DNA from: Acidobacteriota bacterium
Lineage (GTDB): Bacteria > Acidobacteriota > Terriglobia > UBA7540
Reading direction: 5' to 3'
Assembly (NCBI GenBank): GCA_003224635.1
Contig: QHZK01000290.1
Location: 1 to 14,271, forward strand
DNA length: 14,271 nt
The position numbers were made by a program, and so were the translations under genes. Below, in pieces: positions 1 through 7,511 of this stretch. Below the pieces are notes generated by a model. It made no database searches. It was not told the DNA's origin and worked only from the letters and a program-made list of their open reading frames with translations. The first letter of the stretch is position 1. Every line of letters begins with the position of its first letter.

Positions 1-1300
1 CATATTCGGTCACCAGCCGTCCCTCATAATCGAATGACAGTTCCGCCCGCAGCCTGCCCCCCGCGCGCCAGGTTGAATCGCCGGAGCGGACTCGCAGGCA
101 GGGCCGTGGCTGGACCTTCACCTTCTCATAGCTCAACTCCCCCGGCACGTCCAGCGGCGGCAAGCCAGGCGAGCAGAGCAGCGCCGCCAGCAGGGCGTCC
201 TTGTCTTTTTCCGGCGCCTGGATGTGGCCAGCCTTGCGGAGATGAAACATCCATTCGAACGGTGTGCCTTCCGCGAGCGCCGCCACGCGGTCGCGCGTGA
301 ACACCAGGCCGCCTTGCGCCACCAGAACCGCTGTGGACACGTCCATGCGCTCCTCTCCGCGGTGCAGAACGCCGGACACCGTCCATCCTCCTTCGGGGCG
401 CTGGCGCATCTCGAGCTTGAAGTGCCAAGCGCCGCCCTCGTCCCACGCAAGTGCGGTCAAGTCATCCGACTCCGCGTTTTCTCGCAAGTAGCACCGCCCG
501 GTGTGCACTGCCCGAGGCACGATCGACCGGGCCAGAGGGTGCGTGACCAGGTAAGACGCAGGGACGTGGTAATAGCTGGGCGAAGAGCCATAGCCGTAAT
601 ACTGCATGCCGCCACCCAAGGCCGAGAGAATTTCGCGGTCCTCCGGCAGGGGCAATTGCGCGACCTCGTCCAGCTTCAGAGCAAGGGGCTTGAGGCGCGA
701 CCAATTCCCGTCTGCCTTGCGGTCGCGGGATCCCAGCCTGAGGATGAGGCTGCCTGCGCTCAGACTGTCGGGAACGTCCACCACGTACACAATCTCTCGC
801 TTGGCCGGCCACGCGTTGGCGGGCCGCGCAGTCTGCGAGCGCAACTCGGTAATGCCTGCGATCTGTTGCTTCCAGGCCGACGGCCGTGGCGCCGGCTTCG
901 GGACCACCACGGGCGAACGCCGTCGAAACGGAGAACCTTCTGGGTCTTCGTCCTCGAAGCCCTCGAACCCGTCAACCGGATCGCGATCGCCACAGTCCAG
1001 GACTAAGCGGGCGGCCGAGGCGGCTTGGGAAAGGTAGCCGCGTGGTTCCGCGGCAAGAATCGTCGCCCAAAGATGCTTGCACGGGCCCTCGGATTCGAAA
1101 TACACGCAGTCGCACCAGGCGGAGAGCACGCCACTTTTCCAATCCAGGCTTACTTCGTAAGTCTGCGAGCCCCGGACGCGGGTCTGCACGTGGGACATCG
1201 ATCCACTCTGGATGCGCACCCGGCCCTGCCAGAAGTAGCTCTTGCCGCGGTTCCGCGCTGCGGAGCTGAAATCGCCAGCCAGTCTCGTTGACAGATTCAT
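1..1300 (-). CDS. SWIM zinc-finger SNF2-type helicase, N-terminal part (cut by left window edge)
   Basis: The frame is open from an ATG at 1300 to the window edge (433 codons), and an in-frame TAG lies six codons upstream of the start. Residues 63-76 form a SWIM zinc finger: C63-D-C65 then C74-K-H76, within 'WCDCVYFESEGPCKHLW'. In front of it is the usual 'YEVSLDW' strand motif. An acidic linker follows (about residues 103-122), then a long region that ends with strands such as 'LSFDYEGRLVTEY', resembling the SNF2-associated region of bacterial SWI2/SNF2 proteins. The ATPase motor would lie beyond the left edge and is not visible. In this family the SWIM finger is thought to bind nucleic acid or protein, and the motor to translocate on duplex DNA. 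No good Shine-Dalgarno is seen. It is divergent from the secreted-protein genes. The family assignment is strong, but the cellular role is unknown. Confidence 0.85.
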   Translation of the reverse strand, partial: MNLSTRLAGDFSSAARNRGKSYFWQGRVRIQSGSMSHVQTRVRGSQTYEVSLDWKSGVLSAWCDCVYFESEGPCKHLWATILAAEPRGYLSQAASAARLVLDCGDRDPVDGFEGFEDEDPEGSPFRRRSPVVVPKPAPRPSAWKQQIAGITELRSQTARPANAWPAKREIVYVVDVPDSLSAGSLILRLGSRDRKADGNWSRLKPLALKLDEVAQLPLPEDREILSALGGGMQYYGYGSSPSYYHVPASYLVTHPLARSIVPRAVHTGRCYLRENAESDDLTALAWDEGGAWHFKLEMRQRPEGGWTVSGVLHRGEERMDVSTAVLVAQGGLVFTRDRVAALAEGTPFEWMFHLRKAGHIQAPEKDKDALLAALLCSPGLPPLDVPGELSYEKVKVQPRPCLRVRSGDSTWRAGGRLRAELSFDYEGRLVTEY

Positions 1301-1596
1301 GGATGCCGGCTCACTCTACCTCAAAAAACCCGATGTCGTCTATTGCCAAGTACGCAACGTACCTAACCTTTCCGCGCCGCCGATCCTGCCTGGGTCTGGT
1401 TCGCCTAGCTCCGCTCACGGCCACCGAGCAGTGAGCGTGCGGTCCATTCTGGCCCGAATCGCAGGAGACTGCCGCATCGAGACCCGAGATGCAGACTGCG
1501 AGTCCCGGAGTTTCCCCGCGAAATCCCGTCTACAGGCGGACTTGCTTTGCTCCACGGAGGATGTCGGTTCTGCGAATTTGTCCTACAAGCGGCCTG

Positions 1597-1657
1597 CCCT
1601 GAAAAGCCGTCAAAGCATCAGGGGAAAAACGGAGCCGCGAAATCAGGTATGTACCTG
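1597..1657 (+). other. Tandem stem-loops in the SBBP leader
   Basis: Two inverted repeats lie close together. CCCTGA (1597-1602) can pair with TCAGGG (1618-1623) around a 15-base loop. CAGGT (1644-1648) can pair with ACCTG (1653-1657) around ATGT. An A-rich linker lies between them. They could be part of a structured leader RNA. They do not match any riboswitch consensus I know, and such short stems also occur by chance. Confidence 0.25.
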
Positions 1658-1835
1658 TCTTGTCAGGGCCGCTGGCTCGAACTAATGTCGTACGCGTGTA
1701 GGGTTGCAAGAGGAGAGTCGCCCGTGCCGAGCGAGACTGAGCGATTCAAGGTGGAGCGTGGGGGACCCTCTGACAAAGGAAATCCTCTCCCAAGATAGCA
1801 GACCGAAACGGCCTGCATCCTCGCAACTTCGTCTC

Positions 1836-1863
1836 GTCGGTACGCAATTCCCTTTCGTACGAC
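1836..1863 (+). other. Bulged hairpin upstream of the SBBP gene
   Basis: GTCG-g-TACG (1836-1844) pairs with CGTA-CGAC (1856-1863), giving eight base pairs with one bulged G and an 11-base loop. It lies about 110 bases before the SBBP start. No T-run follows, so it is not an intrinsic terminator. It could be an operator or part of a leader structure, and the role is unknown. Confidence 0.25.
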
Positions 1864-1960
1864 CTGAGTCCAGGAACGCTGCCTTGAGTTGCGGTCTCAG
1901 TCAACTCGTAATACCTCAGTTCGGCAGGCAAACCTGAACCCGGCGCGAGAGGGTACGCGT

Positions 1961-1965
1961 GGAGG
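1961..1965 (+). promoter_or_regulatory. Ribosome binding site that decides the SBBP start
   Basis: GGAGG at 1961-1965 directly abuts an ATG at 1966, which is too close for initiation. It is six bases before the second in-frame ATG at 1972. This favours 1972 as the real start. Confidence 0.65.
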
Positions 1966-1971
1966 ATGGCC

Positions 1972-3882
1972 ATGAGGTTGCGCTACCTTGTTGCACCGTT
2001 TCCGGGAGTACTTCTTCCCGGCGTTGTGGTTGGAATCGTGGTGTGGACCCTACAGGGCGGCGCAAGCCGTCAATATAGCGTGGGGCAGGCACTCCGAGGA
2101 TGGGGACTGCCTGCGCTGACGAAGGAGCCCAAGCCCGACACCGGGTCGCCAGCCAAGCCCAATTCGGAGGTGAAAGCCAACAAGTTGGCGGAGGCCTACG
2201 GAACCTTGCCGCTCAGCTTTGAGGCGAATCGCGGCCAGGCTGACCGGAACGTGAAGTTTCTTTGCCGCGGCCACGGTGGTACGTGGTTCTTGACCCCCAC
2301 CGAGGCGGTGCTGTCGTTGTCGGATGCCGTCGCGGAACACGGAGCACGAAATCGGGAGCAGGATCCTGCTGTCCACGCGGGTCGATCAGCTGGAAGGCAG
2401 GCTGCGACTGTGGTGCGCATGAGGTTGATGGGCGCCAATCCGGCGCCGGAAGTCTCGGGCGTCGACCGGCTGCCGGGCGACGCCAACTACCTCATCGGAA
2501 GCGACCCCGAGCAGTGGCACACCCGGGTTCCCACCTTCGCCAAGGTGCAGTACAAGAACGTCTATCCTGGCATTAACCTGGTTTATTACGGCAACCAACA
2601 GCAATTGGAGTACGACTTTGTGGTGGCGCCGGGAGCCGACCCCAAGGCCATTCGGTTGGCCATTGAAACTGGAAACTCGGAACTCGAAAATCGAAACTCG
2701 AAACTGGGAGCTGGCCAATCCGAAATCCAAAATCGAAAATCCAAGATCCGCGTGGACGCGAGCGGCGATTTGGTGCTTCAGGCCGGGAGAAGGGAGATCC
2801 GGTTCCGCAAGCCCCGCATCCACCAGGAAGCAGGAGGCGAGAAGCAAGACGTCTCCGGCGGGTATGTGCTTCAAGGCCCACGTCAGGTTGGCTTTGAAGT
2901 AGGCTCCTATGACGCAAGCCGCCCATTGACGATCGATCCGGTCTTGAGCTATTCGACCTATCTGGGCGGTCTGCACTTCGACCAAGCCAACGGCATCGCG
3001 GTGGACGCGCTTGGCAACGCTTACGTGGCCGGGTTCACGTCCTCAGCTAATTTTCCGACCACCGCAGGGGCCTTCGATACCACGTACGGAACTGGTTTCG
3101 ATGCCTTCGTCACCAAGTTCAGCCTCACAGGTTCCCTTGTCTATTCTACGTACCTGGGAGGCACCTCCACTGATCAAGCGCTGGCAGTCGCGGTCGATAC
3201 GTTGGGCGATGCATACGTAACCGGTCAGACATTTTCAAGCAACTTCCCCACTACCGCAGGAGCCTTTAAGACGACTTACGGCGGCAGAGGCGACGCCTTC
3301 GTCTCCAGGCTGAACGCTAGCGGTTCCTCGCTCGTTTACTCCAGTTACCTCGGCGGCAGCGGGCTCGACGAGGCGCGCGGCATCGCCGTCGACCTCGCAA
3401 GCAACGCCTACGTAACTGGGAAGACCTTTTCGACGAATTTTCCCATCTCGGGCGCCCTTCAAGCGAGTAATAAAGGCAACGAGGACGCCTTTGTGACGCA
3501 GTTGAATGCGAGCGGCTCCCTTGTTTTCTCCACGTACCTGGGGGGTAGTGGTTTCGATCGCGCTAACGGAATTGCGGTCGACTTACTGGGCAACGTCCAT
3601 GTGACCGGATACACGAATTCCTCTGACTTCCCGGTCTCGAGCGCTTTCCAAGGCGCATGCAGGAGCTGCCCCAAATTCAACGATGCCTTCGTAGCGGAGA
3701 TAGGCCCCCATGGGTCGGCGTTCGTCTACTCGACTTACCTCGGCGAGTATCGCGGTAGACCCCCTGGGCAATACCTATGTGACGGGATTCTCGTACTCGA
3801 CCGACTTCCCTACGACCTCAGGCGCCTTCCAGCGGTCCTTGCTCGGTGGGAGCAGCGCCTTCGTGACCAAGATAAGTCCTAA
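1972..3882 (+). CDS. SBBP-repeat beta-propeller protein with DUF7948-like domain, 5' portion of a frameshifted gene
   Basis: An exported protein of the SBBP (seven-bladed beta-propeller) family. Residues 1-35 form a hydrophobic signal or anchor segment after a short basic start. Residues 79-325 resemble the DUF7948 region ('FEANRGQ', 'NYLIGSDPEQW', 'YPGINLVYYG', 'LEYDFVV', 'TIDPVL'). From about 2950 come propeller repeats of roughly 60-65 residues built on 'STYLGG....D.A.GIAVD..GNAYVTG' and 'DAFVT'. Four full repeats and the start of a fifth are in this frame. After 'STYLG' at 3744 the frame is lost and ends in about 46 unrelated residues, while the homologous reading resumes in frame +2. The gene is therefore broken, or the assembly is wrong here. 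A heptamer repeat array (2665-2748) is inserted in the DUF7948-like part. Function unknown; extracellular or cell-surface binding is the usual guess. Confidence 0.8.
   Translation: MRLRYLVAPFPGVLLPGVVVGIVVWTLQGGASRQYSVGQALRGWGLPALTKEPKPDTGSPAKPNSEVKANKLAEAYGTLPLSFEANRGQADRNVKFLCRGHGGTWFLTPTEAVLSLSDAVAEHGARNREQDPAVHAGRSAGRQAATVVRMRLMGANPAPEVSGVDRLPGDANYLIGSDPEQWHTRVPTFAKVQYKNVYPGINLVYYGNQQQLEYDFVVAPGADPKAIRLAIETGNSELENRNSKLGAGQSEIQNRKSKIRVDASGDLVLQAGRREIRFRKPRIHQEAGGEKQDVSGGYVLQGPRQVGFEVGSYDASRPLTIDPVLSYSTYLGGLHFDQANGIAVDALGNAYVAGFTSSANFPTTAGAFDTTYGTGFDAFVTKFSLTGSLVYSTYLGGTSTDQALAVAVDTLGDAYVTGQTFSSNFPTTAGAFKTTYGGRGDAFVSRLNASGSSLVYSSYLGGSGLDEARGIAVDLASNAYVTGKTFSTNFPISGALQASNKGNEDAFVTQLNASGSLVFSTYLGGSGFDRANGIAVDLLGNVHVTGYTNSSDFPVSSAFQGACRSCPKFNDAFVAEIGPHGSAFVYSTYLGEYRGRPPGQYLCDGILVLDRLPYDLRRLPAVLARWEQRLRDQDKS
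2665..2748 (+). repeat. Heptamer array (12 units) inside the SBBP gene
   Basis: Twelve consecutive degenerate 7-base units lie here without gaps, for example GAAACTG, GAAACTC, GGAACTC, GAAAATC, GAAACTC, and later CGAAATC, CAAAATC, GAAAATC. The total is 84 bases, exactly 28 codons, so the frame is kept. It encodes a low-complexity Asn/Ser/Glu/Lys segment (residues 232-259) where the flanking DUF7948-like sequence runs from 'AIRLAIE' to 'IRVDASGDLVL'. Base composition is visibly richer in A than its surroundings. Confidence 0.8.
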
Positions 3883-4309
3883 CGGATCCTCGTTTGCGTA
3901 CTCCACCTACCTGGGCAGCGACAAGACCACTTACGGCCAAGGCATAGCCGTACTGGGCGGCATCGCGTATGTTACGGGGGTGACCACCGCCGACCATTTC
4001 CCCTTGGCGAACCCCATGCAATCCACCCGGGCTGGACTTCCCGATGCCTTCTTGACGGAACTCAATGCCACGGGGGTGTCGCTCCTTTTCTCCACGTTTT
4101 TCGGCTCGTACGCCGGGGGTACTAGCTATGACGAAGCCAATGCCGTCGCCGTGGATGCCTTAGGCAACGCCTACATTACGGGCGAAACCCGGTCAACCAC
4201 CTTCCCAGTGTTCAACGCCTTCCAGTCGACCTACGCAGGAGGCGATGCCGACGCTTTCATTACCAAGATCGCCTTCCCGACGGGCATTCTTGGCTTGTCC
4301 CCTTTGTAA
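3710..4309 (+). CDS. SBBP-repeat protein, 3' portion displaced by frameshift
   Basis: This is the continuation of the SBBP protein in another frame. The first ATG of this frame is at 3710, but sequence homologous to the repeats begins only at 3749 ('IAVDPLGNTYVTG'). Residues before that are out-of-frame translation of the upstream repeat. It holds the rest of repeat five and repeats six and seven ('STYLGSDKTTYGQGIAV' and 'STFFGS...AVAVDALGNAYITG'), then stops shortly after 'DAFITKIAFP' without a further C-terminal domain. It has no signal peptide or ribosome site of its own, so it is unlikely to be made as a separate protein. Seven repeats in total would suit a closed seven-bladed propeller if the frame were restored. 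Confidence 0.65.
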   Translation: MGRRSSTRLTSASIAVDPLGNTYVTGFSYSTDFPTTSGAFQRSLLGGSSAFVTKISPNGSSFAYSTYLGSDKTTYGQGIAVLGGIAYVTGVTTADHFPLANPMQSTRAGLPDAFLTELNATGVSLLFSTFFGSYAGGTSYDEANAVAVDALGNAYITGETRSTTFPVFNAFQSTYAGGDADAFITKIAFPTGILGLSPL

Positions 4310-4328
4310 GTAGGTTCTCGACGTAGTT

Positions 4329-4345
4329 GCTGGCATCTTGCCGGC
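4329..4345 (+). other. Short hairpin between SBBP and phosphoesterase genes
   Basis: GCTGGCA (4329-4335) pairs with TGCCGGC (4339-4345) with one G-U pair and a three-base loop. No T-run follows, so it is at best a weak terminator or an RNA-end stabiliser. The reverse-strand reading ('GKMPA') resembles translations of dispersed short repeats seen in many GC-rich genomes, so it may be a repeat remnant. Confidence 0.3.
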
Positions 4346-4388
4346 TGCCGTTCGCTGACCGAGAAATTTAGAGACAGGAAGGTGAGCT

Positions 4389-5306
4389 ATGAAGACATGG
4401 AGAATGTTAAGGAGCGGGTTGTGGCTCGCGCCAGCCTTGGCCCTCGTCGTAGGCGTTGTATGCTGGCCGGGCAGTGAATCGACGGCGCAGACCACCGACG
4501 TGGTCCTGATCGGGGCGGGCGACATCGCCGACGGCTTCAGCTTCAACCTGTCCAACGCCTTCGCGACGGCGGCGTTGCTCGACGCCTATCCGACAGCTAC
4601 GGTGTTCGCCAACGGCGACCTGGCCTACGAAAACGGATCAGACGGCGACTTCGCAAAGACGTACAACGCAACCTGGGGACGCGCCAAGGCGCGCACCATC
4701 CCCGTGGTCGGTAACCACGAATACGATATCTTGTTTGCGGCGGGTTACTACAGCTACTGGGGGCCGACCGCAGGCAATTTTGGCAGCGGCTACTACAGCC
4801 TCAACCTCGGCGCCTGGCACATCGTCGTTCTCAACAGTAATTGTAGCATGGTCGGCTGCGGAGCGGGCGGCGCCCAGGAGACGTGGCTGCGCAACGATCT
4901 CGCAACTCACACGCAAGCCTGCACGCTGGCCCTCTGGCACGAGCCCCTCTACACGTCTTCCACGGTGATCACTCGGAACACGGCTGTACAACCGTTGTGG
5001 CAAGACCTCTATAACGCCAACGCCGATCTCATCGTGAACAGCCATGCCCACAACTACGAACGGTTTGCGCCGCAGGACGCGAGCGGTAACCTGGACTTGG
5101 CGAAGGGCATCATCGAGATCATCGCCGGCACGGGCGGGGACAACCTCTTCCCTTTCAGTGCTGCCAAGGCCCCAAACAGCGTGATCGGCAATGACTCCAA
5201 TTTCGGCGTGCTCAAGCTGACTCTGCACCCGACGAGTTTCTACTGGCAGTTCATTCCCATCGCGGGGCAGACGTTCACCGATTCGGGAACACAAGCCTGC
5301 CACTAA
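4389..5306 (+). CDS. Exported calcineurin-like metallophosphoesterase (purple acid phosphatase-like)
   Basis: A 305-residue predicted phosphoesterase. Residues 1-34 are a signal peptide with a hydrophobic core and a probable cut after 'STA'. The dinuclear-metal motifs appear in the expected order: G-D45-I-A-D48, G-D77-L-A-Y80, G-N109-H110-E111, W-H184-E, and H219-A-H221 in 'NSHAHNYERF'. The last motif usually reads GHxH, so Ser replaces Gly while both histidines remain. The family hydrolyses phosphomonoesters or phosphodiesters outside the cytoplasm; the substrate cannot be read from the sequence. The start is supported by AGGAAGG at 4376-4382, six bases upstream of the ATG. The gene follows the broken SBBP gene by 79 bases and precedes another exported protein, so the three may share regulation. 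Confidence 0.88.
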   Translation: MKTWRMLRSGLWLAPALALVVGVVCWPGSESTAQTTDVVLIGAGDIADGFSFNLSNAFATAALLDAYPTATVFANGDLAYENGSDGDFAKTYNATWGRAKARTIPVVGNHEYDILFAAGYYSYWGPTAGNFGSGYYSLNLGAWHIVVLNSNCSMVGCGAGGAQETWLRNDLATHTQACTLALWHEPLYTSSTVITRNTAVQPLWQDLYNANADLIVNSHAHNYERFAPQDASGNLDLAKGIIEIIAGTGGDNLFPFSAAKAPNSVIGNDSNFGVLKLTLHPTSFYWQFIPIAGQTFTDSGTQACH

Positions 5307-5398
5307 GCACGGTGAGCGAAGGTGTGGCGGGCTCGTGAGTTCGGCGTCGTCCGGCCAAGGGATTGCCCGGGTCCCTCCAGAACGGTCGGAGTCGGCGT

Positions 5399-5411
5399 CG
5401 TCAGACTGACG
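5399..5411. other. 13-base palindrome upstream of the beta-helix gene
   Basis: CGTCAG-A-CTGACG is a perfect inverted repeat around a single base, about 90 bases before the beta-helix start. It has the shape of a small dimeric-regulator operator, but no matching second copy was noticed in the window. Confidence 0.2.
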
Positions 5412-5501
5412 TTCGAGTGGTTGCGGGTGCAGGCTGGTACTCGGGCGACCGCTCGACCCGGTTGTGGAGTCGGATTTGGTCCTCAGGGGAGGGGGACAAA
5501 C

Positions 5502-6671
5502 ATGCGGAGAAAAGCCTTTCTGACATTGACAACACTCGTTCTTGTGCAGCTGTTCACGGCTACGATAGCCTGGGCTACCGATTACTATGTGTCGAGAACC
5601 GGAAGCGACGTGGCCGGGGACGGCTCTCGGGAAAGGCCGTGGTTCACCGTCACCCATGCGGATCGATCGAAGAAACTGCAACCGGGGGATACGATTCACG
5701 TCGCTCCCGGGACGTACACGGGGCCTTGGCGCACGTGGAGCACGAGCGGATCAGCAGCAGCGCCGATTACCTACATCTCGAACCAGAAATGGGGCGCGGT
5801 GCTCAAGGGCGAGTCGGGCTCGGTGTGGTCGAACAAGGCGGATTACATCCGGATAATCGGTTTCCAAATCGTGGGCAACGCCACCGGACATTCGTTGAAC
5901 GGGATCTACACACAGGGCTCGCACACCGTGATCCAGGGCAACTGGGTCCACGGAGTGCTAAACGGTCCTTACAGCACGACTACGTGCAACACCGTCGGAG
6001 GCGCCGGGATCCACCTGGACGGACCCTACGCGCAGGTTATCGGCAACTACGTCGACAATAACGGCCCGCACGACGCCTCCGGCAATCCGGCGTATTGCAA
6101 CTACGTCCACGGCATTTACTTCCTACAGCCCGGGGGTGTGGCTGCCAACAACATATCGTTCAACAACTCAGGCTGGGGAATCCAGATGTGGCACTTCGCT
6201 TCGAACGAGGTCATCAACAACAACACGATCTTCAATAACGGCGTCGGCTGCATCGTCGTCGGCGCCAGCGGAGGCGCTACGAACGACCACACGGTGGTTG
6301 ACAACAACATCTGCTACAAAACCCACCGAGGTATCGGAGAACGAGGCACGTACGGGCCAGGCCAGTACGCGACGGGTACGCACAACATCTACAGCAACAA
6401 CCTCCTGTACCAGAATTCGACGTACGAAATCTCGCTGCAAACCGGAACGGCAAGCGATACGGTCAGTGCTGACCCGCAGTTCGTAAAGTACACGGGCGAC
6501 TCCTCGGGCGACTACCACCTCTCGTCCAGTAGCCCGGCCATTGACGCAGGGCTGCCAAGCGATACTATTCCGGGCAGCCGTACAGTCGGCTTCATAACTC
6601 GCGACTTCCACGGCGTGGCCAGGCCGCAAGGCTGCTGCTTCGACCTCGGAGCGGACGAGTACGTTTTCTAG
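5502..6671 (+). CDS. Exported right-handed parallel beta-helix protein (pectate-lyase-like fold)
   Basis: A 389-residue protein. Residues 1-26 are a signal peptide ending 'ATIAWA', followed by 'DYYVSRTGSD..GDGS...PW', the usual opening of DUF1565/choice-of-anchor-Q beta-helix proteins. 'LQPGDTIHVAPGTYTG' is also typical. The middle contains Asn-rich beta-helix coils ('VIQGNWVHG', 'VIGNYVDNNG', 'NEVINNNTIFNNG', 'VVDNNICY'). The C-terminus has 'DPQFV', 'YHLSSSSPAIDAG' and a closing 'DFHGVARPQG..FDLGADEY'. Such proteins bind or cleave polysaccharides, but no catalytic residues could be assigned. I chose ATG 5502 because a purine-rich AGGGGAGGGGGA (5485-5496) sits just upstream and the signal peptide begins there; a longer frame from 5322 has no such support. 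It ends 16 bases from the convergent CPBP gene. Confidence 0.85.
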   Translation: MRRKAFLTLTTLVLVQLFTATIAWATDYYVSRTGSDVAGDGSRERPWFTVTHADRSKKLQPGDTIHVAPGTYTGPWRTWSTSGSAAAPITYISNQKWGAVLKGESGSVWSNKADYIRIIGFQIVGNATGHSLNGIYTQGSHTVIQGNWVHGVLNGPYSTTTCNTVGGAGIHLDGPYAQVIGNYVDNNGPHDASGNPAYCNYVHGIYFLQPGGVAANNISFNNSGWGIQMWHFASNEVINNNTIFNNGVGCIVVGASGGATNDHTVVDNNICYKTHRGIGERGTYGPGQYATGTHNIYSNNLLYQNSTYEISLQTGTASDTVSADPQFVKYTGDSSGDYHLSSSSPAIDAGLPSDTIPGSRTVGFITRDFHGVARPQGCCFDLGADEYVF

Positions 6672-6687
6672 GGGGCAGGGCGACTCG

Positions 6688-7503
6688 TTAGTGGACGCTG
6701 CCGGCATGCTGCGGCGCGAGGGCCTGCGCCAAAATCATGCTGGCGTTGAACGTCAGGTGAAGGATGACGCTCGGAGTGAGCGAGCCGGTGATCCCGCGGG
6801 CGAGCGACAGCACCACTGACACCACCAGGATCAGGAACGCGTGGTTCCACGCGCGCCAGTACTCCGGAACGTGAAGGGCCGCAAACAGCAACGCCGTCCC
6901 CGCGATTGCGAACCGGAGTCCCACCAGCCGCTCAAAAAAGGAAAACAGTACGCCGCGGAAGATCAGTTCTTCCACGAAGGGCGCTACGGCCACGGCAAAG
7001 ACCGCCAGCCCGTAGGCCGCTCCCGGGGAGCTGAACAATCGCTCGAGGGGGAAGTCCTCCCGATCGGGCAGTAGCGGCGGCGCGTGTGCAATCAATACAC
7101 CCAGCAGGACGCCGCCCAGCACGTATGCGATCGCCTCGCGAGTCGTGGGCCGCCGCCACTTGAGGCCGGCCCAGAATGAAAGCCGGTAGCTGAAAACCAC
7201 GAGACTATAGATGTAGCCGACCACGAGCACGTAGGAGACGGATTGGATGGAAACCAGAAAGAAGGGGTTGGTCGTCAGGTCTTCGGCGCGGAGCCGCCAG
7301 CCCATGAAGGGTCTCAGCGTCGCATAAACCGCAACCGCCAACACGGGAAAAACTATCGCGGCGAAGAGAAAGAAAGCGACAAAGATTCCGAGGTCCCGCG
7401 ATCCCCACGGGGACGGCGCTGGCCGCGCCGGTCGTTCCCCTGGTGCGCCCCTAGGCGGGCCGCTGACCGCCTCCTGCTTTTCGTGATACTCGTCACTTGT
7501 CAC
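6688..7503 (-). CDS. CPBP family intramembrane metalloprotease (CAAX/Abi type)
   Basis: A 271-residue membrane protein with a Pro/Arg-rich cytoplasmic N-terminus of about 35 residues and several hydrophobic helices. It carries the family's conserved motifs: E178-E179-L-I-F-R183 (EExxxR), F-A-A-L-H211 (FxxxH) and H249-L-T-F-N253 (HxxxN). These form the intramembrane metal site of CPBP/Rce1-type proteases. Bacterial members process peptides or confer self-immunity to bacteriocins; the substrate here is unknown. The start is GTG at 7503. It lies inside a heptamer repeat that also contains the stop of the upstream gene, and only three bases separate the two frames, which implies co-transcription and probable translational coupling. 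No Shine-Dalgarno is obvious. Confidence 0.88.
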   Translation of the reverse strand: MTSDEYHEKQEAVSGPPRGAPGERPARPAPSPWGSRDLGIFVAFFLFAAIVFPVLAVAVYATLRPFMGWRLRAEDLTTNPFFLVSIQSVSYVLVVGYIYSLVVFSYRLSFWAGLKWRRPTTREAIAYVLGGVLLGVLIAHAPPLLPDREDFPLERLFSSPGAAYGLAVFAVAVAPFVEELIFRGVLFSFFERLVGLRFAIAGTALLFAALHVPEYWRAWNHAFLILVVSVVLSLARGITGSLTPSVILHLTFNASMILAQALAPQHAGSVH

Positions 7504-7511
7504 TCGTCACT
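7484..7511 (-). repeat. Heptamer array spanning a stop/start junction
   Basis: On the plus strand the units are TGATACT, CGTCACT, TGTCACT and CGTCACT, four 7-base units in register. The array contains the TGA stop of the upstream gene (7507-7509) and the GTG start of the CPBP gene (7501-7503). The unit type (degenerate heptamer) is like the arrays at 2665-2748 and 13101-13219. Confidence 0.6.

Larger units (their letters stand above)
1301..1971. other. Non-coding divergent region with possible stem-loops
   Basis: This 671-base stretch separates the helicase gene (minus) from the SBBP gene (plus). I see no convincing gene in it: the short open frames have no recognisable domain and no ribosome site. 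It probably holds the promoters of both flanking genes and a long leader for the SBBP gene, but no clear -35/-10 pair stands out. It contains several short inverted repeats, listed separately. Confidence 0.5.

Noticed and set aside
224..1006. Plus-strand frame of 260 codons in the left part
   Set aside because: It is antisense to the SWIM-SNF2 gene, whose minus-strand frame is open throughout and has a clear zinc finger.
1590..1700. Cyclic-di-GMP (GEMM), cobalamin or TPP riboswitch in the SBBP leader
   Set aside because: Short A-rich and GC pieces look suggestive, but the conserved core sequences of these classes are absent.
1242..1937. Overlapping short plus-strand frames in the divergent region
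   Set aside because: No ribosome sites, no domains and no sign of protein-like composition. The first overlaps the helicase 5' end.
5322..5501. Sixty-codon upstream extension of the beta-helix protein
   Set aside because: It would bury the signal peptide, and there is a strong ribosome site for ATG 5502.
4638..5699. Minus-strand frame of 353 codons
   Set aside because: It is opposite the metallophosphoesterase, which has a full motif set and a good ribosome site. The antisense product has no domain.
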